From the NCBI GenBank assembly GCA_910591455.2, contig OU342817.1, positions 2,864,480 through 2,928,479 of the forward strand: a DNA stretch of 64,000 nt, given 5' to 3'. The notes beneath the pieces were generated by a model that saw only the letters and a list, made by a program, of their open reading frames with translations, made no database searches and was not told the origin of the DNA. Below are positions 1 to 12,554 of the stretch, one piece after another. Position numbers and translations under genes: made by a program. The stretch is from Pholis gunnellus. Lineage: Eukaryota > Chordata > Actinopteri > Perciformes > Pholidae. The stretch's first letter is position 1. Every line of letters starts with the position of its first letter.

Positions 1-615
1 GTCGTCTTAACATCGCTGTCCTCGGTGTTGATGCTTCTCTGTCCCGTAGCAGCAGCATCTGTTTTCTCTCTCCACGCTGGTCCGTCGAGGGTCACAGTCT
101 GCACAGTGCAGGATTGTTTTGTCCCACTGTGGACCTTCACAGGGCAGTGGGAAAGAGTGAGTCAGTGCAGCGGAAGCTGAGGGGAGTGTTGGGGCTCCCC
201 TAGTTTCTCTATGCCCGAGTGTACAGTAGGTGTTGTGCTTTAAGAAAAGCCTCTGCAGTTTATTTTATAGACGCCCCACTGTCGTTTGTGTATGAAGTTA
301 TTATTTAAACCTTTTTATTTAACAGGAAACGTGCCAAAAGTTAACAACAGTTACTCACATCTGTCGAGAACAACCACATGTGATGTGTTCACTGAGCAGC
401 TGGATTTGGGGCTTGAGGTGGCCTCAGGGGCCCGTCAGCGCTGCTAATGATGAAGGGACAAGTGCTGCTCTTTTATAACCCACGTTTCTTTTGCATGCAA
501 CTATTTTTAGTGGTAAGGGCGGAATTATTTCATCCAATCAATATCATCGTGCTTTACAAAAAAAAAAGAAGATGAATTGAAAATAAACGGGGAGGAGAAC
601 AACAAATTAACAAAT
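1..615. other. No gene or named repeat seen
   Basis: Mixed-composition DNA turning A-rich after 555. No open frame of interest. Confidence 0.6.
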
Positions 616-617
616 TG

Positions 618-642
618 ACACACACACACACACACACACAAC
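618..642. repeat. (AC)12 microsatellite
   Basis: Uninterrupted AC tract of about 25 bp in an A-rich region. Confidence 0.95.
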
Positions 643-879
643 AAAATAGAAATAAGGATTAAAATAATTAAACATAAGTCAGGTAAAGTAAAACATGTTA
701 AATCGGTAAAAAAGTCTAATTTTTAAACCATAAAAGTAACTGTAAAATAAGGAGCATGGCCCATTATTGCCTAAGAAGTAATGAATACAATTTGAGAATA
801 TGTGCTATGCAAGCAATTGGAAGACATTCCAATGGCTTATTATAGATATGTTAACTAAGTAGAACAAACTATGTTGCAT

Positions 880-1025
880 AAGTACGGAAAACACGTCACA
901 AACATCACTAATGTATGTTCAAAATAACTAGACAACACTTTGGCACACGGCTACAGGTCTGCTGGTTGAAAGCCCTGTTTTTTGTTTGACCCATCCGCCC
1001 TACGTGGGTTTCTTTTGGTCTTTAA
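880..1025 (+). repeat. Dispersed repeat family A, 3' part
   Basis: Only the tail landmarks are present: GGTCTGCTGGTTGAAAGCCC then GTTTGACCCATCCGCCC, equivalent to the GGTGAAAG...GACCC(A/G)TCC end of the copy at 2295. The stretch before it (CACGTCACAAACATCAC) fits the family but is diverged. Confidence 0.5.
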
Positions 1026-1912
1026 ACAATGTCATCACATCCCCGGAGCATTTTCTCTGAGCGCAGAATAATGACAAAGGATGCCCCTTTTTACGACATA
1101 CTGGACGGTCTGTGTGGAGGCGCCTGTGCCAACCCTAAAAATGTCAAAAGCATTGACCAGCACAGTGATGAAGGTGGGAACTATAGTGCAAACAGAAAGA
1201 GGACTGAGGCCCCATCATAGCTGGAGTGGACCAGAGACAATCCTCTTTCAAGTGTACGCAACACGTCAACGCAAGAAGAACCGAGTCCCTTTCCTGTTGG
1301 TCCACGTTAAGAGGAGTGAGTTTAGTTCTTTTAAAAAGCACTGTATGTGGAAAACACCCTCAATTTGCAGAGCAGGAATTTTGAGGAACCAGAGAGAACT
1401 AAAGTTGCACAGAGTTCATTACCTTTATGAGCAAATCCACTCACCGTGGCGATTCCTTCAATGCAAACTGATTTTGCTCTGAAATGTTGGCGTTTTGAAT
1501 AACTGTTATGACCGGGCCTTAAACTCAAGAAGAGTCATCAATGTTGTGAAGATAAGCACTTACATGTTGCCGGGCGGCTTCCACTTTATTCTAGTCTCCG
1601 TGTAATAAATTAGGCCAATTGTAGCTACAATGATCCAAAGCCTGAGAAGTCCATGCAGTCTGCAACATGACATCCGAATATGGCTGCTGAGGTAATGAAA
1701 CTGGTGAGAACGTGAATGACATTTCTATCTTATTGCTGCTCTGACTTTGGTGCAGACCCTTAGTTGTACAAAATGCATACATTTGTGTGACAGGTAGACT
1801 TTTCTCTGTGGTACTGTGATGCGTTGAGGAAGTCACACTGCATTGATCCTGTGATGGGAAATTCTGTGATAGGTATTAGCATGGAAATGGATGACATTCC
1901 CTCTGCTGCATC

Positions 1913-1913
<1 letters not shown>

Positions 1914-1979
<66 letters not shown>
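1914..1979. repeat. C37 homopolymer joined to an AC tract
   Basis: Thirty-seven consecutive C (1914-1950) pass directly into about 29 bp of AC repeat (1951-1979). The poly-proline, poly-glycine and poly-histidine-threonine frames here are artefacts. Confidence 0.97.
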
Positions 1980-1981
<2 letters not shown>

Positions 1982-2294
1982 TCTCTACCTCCCCAGTCCT
2001 CCTCTTGTTCTCCCCACCAGTCCGGCTCCCTGCCTGGGTCTTATTTTCACTGCCAGGCGCAGCCAGAGGCCTCCGCTTCCTTTAACAGCTCACTGCTGTG
2101 AAAACATGGAGCGAGGAGAGCTAAACTATGTGGGACCCTGAACACAAGGGGAGCACATTTTACATTGAACATGTTAATGTGTATTTTAACTGACATTTGT
2201 TGTATTCTTTTACATCATAAAATTTAGAGATCACACAAATGAAAAACCTTAAAAGAGCAATCAGTGGTAAATGGGGGCGGCCATTGCTCAACCA

Positions 2295-2695
2295 CTAAAC
2301 GTGATCTCATACAACAATTACTATGATATCATACAAAAAAGTTCTAATTTTCCGTGCATTTTACTACAAAAGTCCAGCAACACTTGTCACTTTCGGTCCA
2401 TTACGTGGATACAGTCTTTTCAAAATAAACGTCCGTCCTCACAGAAACAGCTTTGTTAGGTTGAGGCAACAAACCTACTTAGTTAGGTTTAAGAAAAGGT
2501 TGATAAATACTTCCTTATGTTCAGGATGAGACTGTGGTCTGGGTTAAAATAATCACGCTACCGGCATTACTTAAGTTCGGAAGTTAGGTGACAAATAAAT
2601 CAACGTTTTTATTTCAGTTGGGACGTGAACAACGGTCTTCTGGGTGAAAGACGGTGAAATGGTTTTAGTTCGACCCGTCCACCTTCACTCCAGAC
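2295..2695 (+). repeat. Dispersed repeat family A, long copy
   Basis: This copy shows the main landmarks of the family in order: a CATACAAAAAAGTTC box, TTTCCGTGCATTTT, a TTTGTTAGGTTGAGGCAACA box, GGTTAAAATAATCAC, AAGTTCGGAAGTTAGGTGAC, and CGGTCTTCTGGGTGAAAGAC followed by TTCGACCCGTCCACC. The same landmarks recur at 5705-6010, and parts of them at five or six other places. There is no coding capacity. Confidence 0.7.
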
Positions 2696-2794
2696 TTTAT
2701 ACTTCAGTTCATGATTATGCGGACTACATAAGAATTGATTTTGGGGGATATCTACAATCAAAGCATGTTATTTTCCGTACACATACCTTCGAGA

Positions 2795-2935
2795 CCTGTT
2801 TTAGAACAGCTTGAACCACATAGGTTGGCGGTTCAATCCCCGGCTCCACTATGTTTATGGTTGCTTCACAGCGGCCAACTGCTCCTAAATGCCTGTGATG
2901 GATTTAATGCAGAGGTCAAATTGCCTTGATGTACC
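2795..2935 (+). repeat. tRNA-like fish repeat fragment
   Basis: The segment GGCGGTTCAATCCCCGGCTCC-like text at about 2827-2847 resembles the B box of an RNA polymerase III promoter. It is followed by AACTGCTCCTAAATGCCTGTG, which fits a frequent fish repeat that reads TTGCTCCTGATGGCTGTG at this place. No cloverleaf can be folded around it, so it is not a tRNA gene. It directly follows the family A copy ending near 2695. Confidence 0.45.
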
Positions 2936-3129
2936 TGTATTACGACCGTTTAAATAAAGTTTTAATTACCTTTACGAATCCCTGCTGCCCAACTGTATCG
3001 TCATCAACAGTTCCCCCCATCGAAATAAAGTATTTAGGACAACACATTACGTGGCAAAATACTGCATCGCTGTTTCTTCACATTTTGTTACTTCACATTA
3101 GAAGGAAGCCGTTTTTATGTTCAGTATGA

Positions 3130-5690
3130 TGTGAGCACACGGGCAGGATTTGCCATATTTGCCACACGCCTCAAGAAACCGCCCAGGAGAGACAAACCAA
3201 TCAGCCTGGAGCTGCAGGACCTGGTACGAAACCCACCGGATCAGCAAGGAAATCTAGGAGGATGCCTGCTGGGAGAGGGGAAGCTTTAAGGTGGGATGGA
3301 GGAGCTTTATTAATGGATTCGGTCTTGCTGGGCCTGTCATGTCGGGCCTCATGTTGAGGCTAAATGGGAAGATAGCTGCCGAGGCTTCCACTGTTGAAAT
3401 GAAACATTTTAAATGTGGTTTTGGAGGAAAGCAGCGAAAGGAGATTTTGCAGTATGTAGACTCTCGCTGTATCCCAGGGGAATACAGCGTCATTTAAATG
3501 TAGCCACACAGGCTACGAGTATCAGTGTGAAGCTTGGGAGCATGACAAACTGGTTTGAAGAAATCAGGTGCTCATTGATACGCCTTCACAATGGTTTGGG
3601 TTAATGACATCAAATTATAGACGCGTCTAAAATTGGTATCATATAGTGTAGCGGAGGAGATTACGCTATTTTTTTTTAGCATGGCAGCTCATTTTTAGTA
3701 ACCGGTGGGAAAAACGACTAAATCCTTTTATTTTCAAAGGAATTAAAGAAACAGTGAAAGAAAGTAAAGCTTTACATTCTGAGCAACCCAATGCAATATT
3801 CTATTTATTGTCGCCATTCATTTAGTTATTGTTTCCAGTCTAACTAAAGAAAGGAGTTCTATATGGCACCTTAAGAAAAACAAACAGGTGCAGAGGAGCA
3901 ACCCGTCCGTTAGCCCGGAAAGTCGTCTCCATCATGGCAGGTTTCTCCTTCGGTGACAGCTGGAGATCAGGTGAACTGTAAAAAAAACACCCAATTGTTC
4001 ATTAATCACCTTGTTCCAGAGCGATCAATTGTCCATTTAGCCCCCTGGCAAGATTACTCCCTTCAGTGTCGCTAACACCTGTAATCACAGTCGGCTCACC
4101 TGTCCCGTACAAGACAGGTTTTAATGTGCAGGTCTTTAATCTGCTGTGGTGATGAAAACCACTGGAGTGATAAAACCACTGCTTTCTTTCATTGGAAAAC
4201 TGCGTCTGTGCCTTGTTCAGGCAGAGACTTTATAATGGTGCTAATGTCCCATTTATTTGTATACATGTCCACAGAATTGCAGACATTTTTTTTCTCAATG
4301 AAATGATGGTAATCAACCGCTTAAACGGATAAGATTCTTTTCGTATATGGAAGTTGTTTTTATTTCTACATGTAGTTAGATGTGACTTTGGAGTCCTAGC
4401 TGCACCTCGTATGTCAAGCCAGTCTCATTATTTCCATTTATGAAATATTGCTTTATTATGAGCTTTTCCATCCCCCATGAAGGTAGACCAATGAATCCAT
4501 TCTTTTATCTGTTTTTAACTTTTAATCTGGTGCAAAATGCATTTTGTAAAGCAACATGTCACCCAGTGCAACTGTGGCGCTCATTTGAGTTTAATAAGGA
4601 CATCAATGGATCTCTGTGGCTCAGAGGGAGGCTGTTCTTCAGCACAATTACAGTTAGTTAAACATTCTGCAGTGTTAATTATTACTCTTCAGCGATACAA
4701 TACTACCCAACTGATGACTTCACTACACTGGTATCTTATTAGAATCAGGACCTTTTTGGTTTTTGACTTGCTATTAACACTCCTATATGTGTCTTTCATT
4801 TCTTTTATTCAAATGACTTTTTTCCTGTCCTGTTTTATATTGATATAAAGTTGAAGTTACTAAGGGTACTAATTAGTAATGCAACATGACTGTGTGTTCC
4901 ATATCTTTTAAAGGCTCATAAAAAACCAATCAACCAGTCAATTGAAGAAGAAAAATGGCCAAGATGTGTTTAGTCAGTCAATGTGTATGTGCAGGAATCC
5001 ACACACAGAACAAATGCAGACACAATACATTCCTCATCCATGTTGTTGCTGTGTTTGGCCCCGACTTGCTGCGTGTTAAGTGTCCAGCTGACAGTCCTGT
5101 ATGAGTCCGTACACACAAAAAGTGGGGACAGAGACATTTCGGGCCTGGCGGAGTCGTTCCTCGCTCACGGAGATGGATCCCGGCGTCACGCTGCATTTGT
5201 TCGAGGAGGGTTATGATACGGCAGCCTCTCGGGACAGCAAAAGGACCGCTGGCACCGGACCCCCGGCTCGCTAACCACAACGCTGCCAGCGCTGCATGGG
5301 CCCTTCATTCAGGTCGTTAATACCTTGGCACCGCTGTCGCCTTGCCAACAGGCCATGAGACATATTAGGTCTCCTGCTTATGTAGATGGCGGAGAATGAT
5401 AAAACGCTGCACTCTTCTGGTTATATAACTGTTTTGGCATGTAGAGGCAGATTGACAATCAAAGCTCCCAAATGATCCACACTCAGGAATATACAGCAAA
5501 GAAAAGTTTGGCAGTCAGAGACCAACATACAGTACAGAAAGTAGTTCAACGTCTGCACAGCACAATGCACTTGTCAGTAGATTTAGTGAGTTATAAACTT
5601 TCAGGTGAACATTTATGTTTACTAGAAACTCTGCAGAAGTCACACTTTCAGCCTGCTGACCTGATTGGATTGCATGAGAACATCATAAGC
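3130..5690. other. No gene seen
   Basis: Short overlapping open frames on both strands (up to about 100 codons near 4537-5280) without domains, splice context or codon bias. No repeat recognised. Confidence 0.55.
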
Positions 5691-5704
5691 TGCTTTAATG
5701 CTCC

Positions 5705-6010
5705 AAGTCAATGTATTCTCCTACAGCAGTTCATATCATAACCTACAAAAAGTTCCTCATCATTTTTCGTGCGTTTTCCTCTTGTTGCATGCATATGGTC
5801 TTTTTAAAATATATGTCCGTCTTCACGGGAACCCCAGGTAGGTTTAGGAAACAAAACTGCTTTGTTAAGTTTCGGAATAGATCGTTGTTTTGGTTAAAAT
5901 AACTTTGGAAGTGGAGTTACTGAAGTACGCAAGTCACGTGACAAATACATCAATGTTGGCTTCTCGTTTGAACAGTGGTCTCCTGGCTGAAAGATCAATG
6001 TTTGTTGTTC
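5705..6010 (+). repeat. Dispersed repeat family A copy
   Basis: The copy contains CATAACCTACAAAAAGTTCC, TTTTTCGTGCGTTTTCC, TAGGTTTAGGAAACAAAACT, GGTTAAAATAACTTTGGAAG, AAGTACGCAAGTCACGTGAC and CAGTGGTCTCCTGGCTGAAAG. These match, in the same order, the copy at 2295-2695. Confidence 0.7.
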
Positions 6011-6284
6011 ATCAATCTAGGTTATTTTGGTATGAGTCGCAGATAGTCGGAGATATTGGCCATAGAGATTTCTGCCTGCTATCCAAAATAATGGAAATAA
6101 ATTTCCCCCGGCTTGTGGTGCTCAACGCGCCAAAAACAATACTTGAAAAAGCTCAGCAGCAATGGCTCTTTCCAAAAATCATGACCCGGTTACTCAAGAA
6201 ATTGTGATTTCATGTAGGAACCATTTTCTTTCTACCTAACTACACCGGACAACAGTCTCAGTTTTATACTATATTTTAGAAACA

Positions 6285-6760
6285 TATGCTTAATGCTTGT
6301 CATCGGTGCCACCGGGTCGGATTCCAACAAAATCAGACCAAATCATGCAGGTTCACCAGAAACTCCTTTAGCTCAGACTCCAGCAGGGCCTCCTACAGCA
6401 ACAGACGCAGATCTGGCTTTGCTGCCGCCTTCGACCTGCAGTCAGTGCTCTGGCGTAAGGTGAATAGGTCGCGCCCCGCAGCAGCGGCTTCCCCTACGGG
6501 TAAGAGCATCCACCGGGTGCTAACACCAACACCTAGCTGCTGGATGCCCAGGCCGTATTGCTGGGCCCACTAGAGGGAAGGGAGGCACAGGAGAACCAGA
6601 CCCATAAGTGCTCGGGGAAGACTGTCAGACCCTGCTGCAGTAAAATTATAAGTTTCCTAAAGGGAGTCTGGTGCATTGAAACACTACCGCTTTTGTCCAC
6701 AGGGACCGCCAGAATCACCACAAAATGAAAGTTCCTCGTAGCTTTAACTTGATATATAAC
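6285..6760 (+). repeat. Dispersed repeat family B, copy 1
   Basis: The copy shares with 27095-27460 the boxes GTTCACCAGAAACTCCTTTA, GCTGGGCCCACTAGAGGGAA, TGGTGCATTGAAACACTACC, GCTTTTGTCCACAGGGACCG and AAAATGAAAGTTCCTCGTAG, all in the same order. It is longer than the other copy, with extra text around 6420-6540. It is non-coding; the open frame at 6286-6573 is fortuitous. Confidence 0.75.
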
Positions 6761-7828
6761 CTCCAAAATATTCACCTTCAGCAAATATTCAGCTGACTTT
6801 AGTTTCTTTACTTTCTAACAGCCAGTAGAAAGTAATTATATAATGATTGCAGCACACAGTGGATCTCTTTGTAGCTCCGCCCAGACCATATTATTACAGC
6901 TTGTAAATTCTTACTATTTGGTTGTTGTTAATCAAGAACAAGCAGAATTCAGCTTTCTGCAATCAAACTTCAAACCAAACAAACGAGTTGGCATCATGGC
7001 GAGAGAAAGCATTCAGCCAACACTGACTTCCATCACTCTCCTCTGTTTCTGCCGCAGCTGTTTGTTTCAAAGGAAGAAGTGGAAAGTGTTGCTGTAAGTG
7101 TGCTGCTCCACTGTCTGGGACTCTTGATGGTTGGCTGAGTTAACAAATGCGTCTACGGACGGCGGGAGACACTTCAGATAAACATGGACTCTGTGTTGTT
7201 CCTGTGCCATCCTAAGTTCCTTGATGTACACAGGAAGTAGCCTGGTTTATGTCCTCCTTAATGAATACCTTGTCCATGGAATACCTTCCATGGCAACATG
7301 GAGGAAGTGCTTGGTTGCGTTTACATACCCAGGTGACAAATGGGTAAGAGAAGGTTCATAGGAACGAAGAGGGTGTAATAAGTCATGCTTTGCCAGTGAC
7401 TGTGTGCCAGGTTAAGCTGCAGGAAGCCAGGAGATGATGAGACTTGGATACATGGATATCTTCAATCATGGACTGTAAAAAACAGAGTCGTAAAACACGT
7501 AGACTCTTTGAATTTGTTTTTTTACCTCACTTCGCAGCTAAGCATTTGGTTTTGCTTTTTAGACTTGCTGGCAATTGGTGTCCTATTAAACTCCCTACAG
7601 TGTCAATTAGCAGACTTCTGAATCCTTCTTGAGTTATAAGGTCTATCAGAGGTTGCTGTTTTTACCATATAAAGTGCCTTTGGGTACCTACCCACTTTTT
7701 TTATTATTATTTTGTCTCCAACGTGTGTCATAAAGTGCTAACTGCTGTGCTGTACTTATTCCAGATCGCCTGTCAATCAATGCGGTTGGTCCTGTTATGT
7801 AATTTTATGTTGATGACGTGTCAAATTC

Positions 7829-7885
7829 CGTCATTTAGCAGATGCTTTTGTTCATACCAAGGTACAAATGAGACACAATCCAAGC
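7829..7885 (+). repeat. Fish dispersed repeat fragment (CATTTAGCAGATGC type)
   Basis: The text CATTTAGCAGATGCTTTTGT followed by a GGTACAAATGAG box matches the common fish repeat phrase built on TTTAGCAGACGCTTTTATCC and CTTACAAATGAG. A more diverged version may be present at 50075-50200. Confidence 0.5.
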
Positions 7886-8491
7886 CACAGTAGGTAAAGG
7901 AAAAAAGTAACAAAGACTTCCAAAACCAAAAAGGCAAAAAAACACATTCAGTCTGAGATATTTTTGCCAAAGAACTGGACAGTTATGGTTCATCATTTGG
8001 GTGAAATCTGTGCTGGTTGAGGGAAATCTCAAATATTAAAGGAGAAAAGGAAAGTCAGGCTGAAACTCACAATCCTACCCAATGCACAAGTCCAAAAAAA
8101 CAATAGCATGTGTCCATTGAGAGCCATCAAAAGTACTGCTGCTCACTCTTAATTCCAAACAGGTTACTCCTTGGCTGCTGCTGGAAACTCACCACTTCCC
8201 GTGCAAGACCGCAGCTATAATGTTGCATTAGTCGTTTGATTTAAACTGGTGAAACGGCCCTTTATCTTGGTGGAATCCAACACGGCAGCACAAACAGTCT
8301 CATCCAACTGCTTCCTTGCGGCTGAACGTACAGCGCTGACAGTCATGCATTTGCCGCTAATCAAATCACTCCATGTGAATCAATGAAGGCGGGATAAGGT
8401 CAAAGGGGAATTCTTCTGCCACATAGCTGGCCCACACACACCACATATCCTCACATACAAAAGACTGCCATACAGTCTTGACATGTACATG

Positions 8492-8513
8492 CACACACAC
8501 ACACACACACACA
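8492..8513. repeat. (CA)11 microsatellite
   Basis: Uninterrupted CA tract. Shorter CA runs follow at 8543-8554 and 8854-8868. Confidence 0.95.
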
Positions 8514-8519
8514 AACAGA

Positions 8520-9545
8520 GGGTACACTGAGCAATGAATATCCACACACACACAAACAATTCTTGAGAAATAGCAGCAGCTGCTGAAGGAACACGGTGTG
8601 TCTGTATGTGTGCGTCCACACAGCTCTCCACATTTCTCCCATTTCCCAATATTAGCGCAGAGCGGGAAGTCCATCTGTTAATAATGCACTCAGCAAATGA
8701 GAGAGATAGCCACCGCTTCGACATCCAATACGCAGGAAATGTGAACAGCTGCCGCGTGCTGAAGAGGTGCTTTCACCGCGCGGACGTGTTGGGGGGCTAC
8801 TCCTTCCTCTCAGCCTGTTCCCGTATTATTAGGCCTTCTGTTGCTGTGGCCGGACACACACACACACATACACTGAAAAACACATGCAGGAATCCGGGCG
8901 CATGCTGACATATGGAACACGCAAAAACAGGCATGTATAGATTAAAAGATCAAGTTCTCCCCATATCTTTGCCATCACAGGCTCATACAAAGCTCCATTG
9001 CTATAGCTAGCCTCATTAATCTCTACCACTGGATAACTTCCTTGGATGCACGAAGCTGCACCTCCTCACCTGCATTAATAAGAAACCCCCTTATTTTTCC
9101 CATCTGAAATTTGCAGGTTTTGACTGGATCACACTTAGCTGCAAACTGCTCCAGTACACATCTTACAGTCAAACAACGTTAAAAAGGATACCGTCATTAT
9201 AAATAACAGAGATGCTAACACACTCTAAAAGGATATGTGTTGATATCTGGTCCAGGAGTATCACAAACCGGTCAGGTGACAAGGAACACTCTCGCTGTTA
9301 ACATCGTCTTGTCATAAGATACCAACAGAGGCGTGTTTCCAGAGACCGTTTCTTGACTTTTCAATGAAAACATAATCAATACAATGTAGAGGAAAGAGAT
9401 GGATCCTCTTTGTGTTGTGTGATGTTATCGGGACTCGGAACAAGACTTTATTTTGGTGGTATCGATATTTGGCCTTCCCCTGGACGTGGCTAGATTCTTC
9501 TCAGTTTTTGCAGTTTTAGTCACTCTGTAGCAGGAACCTCAAGCT
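8520..9545. other. No gene seen
   Basis: Contains short CA runs and a slightly G+C-richer stretch around 8690-8830. Open frames here are driven by the CA tracts. Confidence 0.5.
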
Positions 9546-9550
9546 AAAGA

Positions 9551-9995
9551 CGCGTTTCCACCAAGCAGTTCAGTTCAGTTCGTTACATATTAGAACGGTT
9601 ATTTTCACGTTTCCATTAGCAAAAGTTGTGGGTGGCACCAATAGAACCAACCAATCCAAGCGAGCTAAGCAGATTTAAAACACTGCAGCCCACTGATTGA
9701 ACAGAGAGACAGCCTGCACTTACTCGACATTTTGAAATAGACTATGCCGTAGGCGGTGCTCTACAATTGACAAAGTGCAAACATTCACCTATTTTCGTTG
9801 CCACTGAAAGGATTCAGCGAGCGTCGCATTAAATACGACTTCACGACAGTTTCACACGGCATCGCTACGCTGATCGGCTGAGTTTCCCGCCTTCACTGAG
9901 GGGGGTACCATCTGCAGTGGAAACACAGCGTAGAGAAAACGACCCGATACCAAATGTGAGTTGAGTCAAGCTCAGCCGTACCAAGCAGTGGAAAC
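9551..9995. mobile_element. Decayed MITE with GTTTCCAC inverted ends
   Basis: The left end starts CGCGTTTCCACCAAGCAGTT and the right end finishes CCGTACCAAGCAGTGGAAAC, so GTTTCCAC and its reverse complement bound about 445 bp. A second inward copy of the right-hand motif (GCAGTGGAAACACAGCG) lies near 9915-9931. The interior phrase GTAGGCGGTGC and the repeated CAGTTCAGTTCAGTTC steps match a MITE type I know as common in fish. The inverted ends are imperfect and no coding sequence is present. Confidence 0.55.
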
Positions 9996-10926
9996 TTAAA
10001 AGCTCAAAGTGCTGTGCTGGAAATTTGCTACACTTTTTTAAATTTTTTCACATATGACATGTGGAGCAGGGTACCACACACACGCTGTCTATCCACGATC
10101 CATCCAGAATGGACCTTCCTTCTGCTTTTAAACCACTCTCTGTATTTTCCAATTGACGCGGTGAAGTCTGTGTTTTGTCATAATTTCCGTCCGGTTGTAA
10201 AGTGAAACGCAAACTTTCCTAAACAGCAGCAAGTGCTGCGTCCAGAGACAGCTGGACGCTTTCTCATCCACTTGGTGTGCTTTTGGTATTTAAAGCATTA
10301 CAAGGGTTCAGGCGTCCAGGTTGGTAAACACCAACTGTGTGCAGTTTACTGACTGTCAGGATTTCCCAAACCTCATTACACACGTACAAACACACTCCCT
10401 CTCCAAAGTGAGAGGGCAGCATAAATTCTACATCTAATCTCATCAAGTGGTCGTACATTACAACAGAATCTCCTCCCTCGCCGTCAACTCACAGTAAAAT
10501 CCACAGCTGCCTGTATTTTTTCTGATGAATAACCCCACTCAGGGCTTTCCAGAGTAGTGTGTGTGTGTACTCACTCTAACTCAAGCTAAATACTCGTGAG
10601 TGTTTAGACCTTCCCATGCTAAACTCTTCACAGACCTCTCCTCCATCCTGCTACTCCTGCAGCGAAGAGATTGATGGTTGTTTGGTTTGTGGTCACACAT
10701 CAGCAGGATCTGTCAGCACTGTGGATGATAAACTAATCGCTGCAGCGTCCTCTCTGGGCTTTCCCTCCACTGGTGTGTGTGGGTGTGTGTGAGCGCACAT
10801 TCTCATGGGCGGTATCTTTGCATTTTTCAGTGTCCTGTGGCAGCATGTTATGTCTTTGTATGTTTCTAGGAGTATGCCCTGTCTCTCCGCATGTGTCGGA
10901 GTTACCTTAATCTTTATGTGTGTGTC

Positions 10927-10948
10927 TGTGTGTGTGTGTGTGTGTGTG
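10927..10948. repeat. (TG)11 microsatellite
   Basis: Uninterrupted TG tract of 22 bp, preceded by a TGTGTGTC segment. Confidence 0.95.
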
Positions 10949-11128
10949 GCCACGTGGGTATTCAGCCCATTACCTCCCACTGACCTGGCAACCCAGATAG
11001 CAAACCTGCCATGCAATGAATGAGCCGGCATGCCTGTAATGTTTGCGGTGAACCTCAGGAAGGAAATGATACTGGAGTTGGACCTGTTGATAGAACACTT
11101 CTTCATCGGGTCTCAAAAGCTCTGTCGC

Positions 11129-11160
<32 letters not shown>

Positions 11161-11169
11161 TGTGTGTGT
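11129..11169. repeat. TG microsatellite, interrupted
   Basis: TG repeat with a single TTTG interruption near 11157-11160. Confidence 0.95.
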
Positions 11170-11365
11170 CCAGCCAGTCGTGGTCGAGTGTTTCCTGTAT
11201 GCGTGAATGCTCGTCCTGTGTACATGACTTTCCTCCACATGTTTGTCCGCGCATTTGTGTAAATGTATATCTGTCGTTGTGTAGGTATTTGTGGTTTAGT
11301 GTTTCCTGTACGTGTGAATATGTGTGTTATGTGTTGAGTGTTTCATCCACGTGTAAACACAGCTC

Positions 11366-11370
<5 letters not shown>

Positions 11371-11404
<34 letters not shown>
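11371..11404. repeat. (GT)17 microsatellite
   Basis: An uninterrupted 34-bp GT tract; part of a GT-rich kilobase that also holds tracts at 10927-10948 and 11129-11169. Confidence 0.97.
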
Positions 11405-11406
<2 letters not shown>

Positions 11407-11807
11407 GCCTTTAGTTCCTGTAGTTCCCCTGCTGATCCCCCTTTGCTTCCTGAATCAAACAGTCCACTGGATTCCTCACATAAATCTACCAGGTGCGTAA
11501 AAGTGAACCTAAATAAAACGATTGCTTCCTCGGGTGGAAGAGGGGATTGGTTGGCGTAAAGGGATGCACAAGTCGCACACAGGAAGAGGAACACAGACAG
11601 GAAAGGGAGGGGGTGACATATAGGGATGCATTCATTCACTCCCTGACTTGTGGAATTTTCAGCGCAGGGGAATTTAGCAGATTGAGGGAGTGTATGTCTC
11701 CTGTGTGTCAGTAATCAATATAGGTTCACACCAAGACAAATACACGGATTATTTATTATAGTCGCTGACTGAAAGTGATGTTGAGAAGTTTAAGTCTGCT
11801 GCGTCTG

Positions 11808-12072
11808 GTTTGGATGGATTAATTGGGTCCAAGTAGTAAAATAACAATGGATTAAATACTCCATTACATGGAAAAGAGCTGCATTTAAAATTTACTAAAG
11901 TAAACAAGTATTAATACAATGTAGTCAAAGATTAAACTTAATAGTACAAATTCAGAATAGCCTTTGTGTAAATGTTGTTATGACACAAAATGTAATGAAA
12001 TGACCTAATTTGAACATGAAACTATTGAGGGTTTTCATGCATCAAAAGCAGATCAAGTAATTCAACAACTAC
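11808..12072. repeat. Repeat family C, copy 1
   Basis: Collinear with 14080-14340 over about 260 bp. Shared boxes include AAGTAGTAAAATAACAA, ATTTAAAATTTACTAAAGTA, CAGAATAGCCTTTGTGTAAA and TTGAGGGTTTTCATGCAT. On the minus strand this is the T-rich TTTACTTTAGTAAA type of fish repeat. Non-coding. Confidence 0.75.
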
Positions 12073-12554
12073 TGTTCTCTTAAAACTTACTAATGAGGTG
12101 TTTTTATTATCCATAATTTACTTTGGTTTAATTCTTAACATTCAAGTGAATACCTCACAATCTGTCCAGCTGTTTACTGATAAACTAATCCTTACATCAT
12201 GGTCTTTGGTACAAGACAAAGCCTTAAAACAAAGTAATGATGGTTCTTCTCGGCATACTTAATAAGATTAAATATTTGGGTTTATGGCTCCGAGTTTACA
12301 TTCTAACCTCACATTGATCACGTTCTCCACAAAATGGGATTTGGAATCAGTGTTTTATTTTGATCTAGAAACTGTTTTACTCAGACATTTGCATCCTCAT
12401 TTATTACCATTATTTGACGATACCAGGGTTGTTCAAAATGCATCCAAAACTAAGTTCCTACCCAGCCAAACAGTAAACCATTATTATTATTATTATATGT
12501 TTATTCAGTACTGATTGCTGTACAATGTATAACCCACTTAAAAGCCCTCTACTT

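Noticed and set aside
1760..2141. Open frames with poly-proline, poly-glycine and poly-histidine-threonine
   Set aside because: They are translations of the C37-AC compound tract.
2271..2530. Two short plus frames
   Set aside because: They lie in the family A repeat and are not shared in frame with its other copies.
2825..2850. Possible tRNA gene from a B-box-like GGTTCAATCCCC
   Set aside because: No A box at proper spacing and no acceptor stem; fits a dispersed fish repeat.
10693..11639. Overlapping frames of 90-137 codons on both strands
   Set aside because: They run through GT/AC microsatellites and have no domains or splice context.
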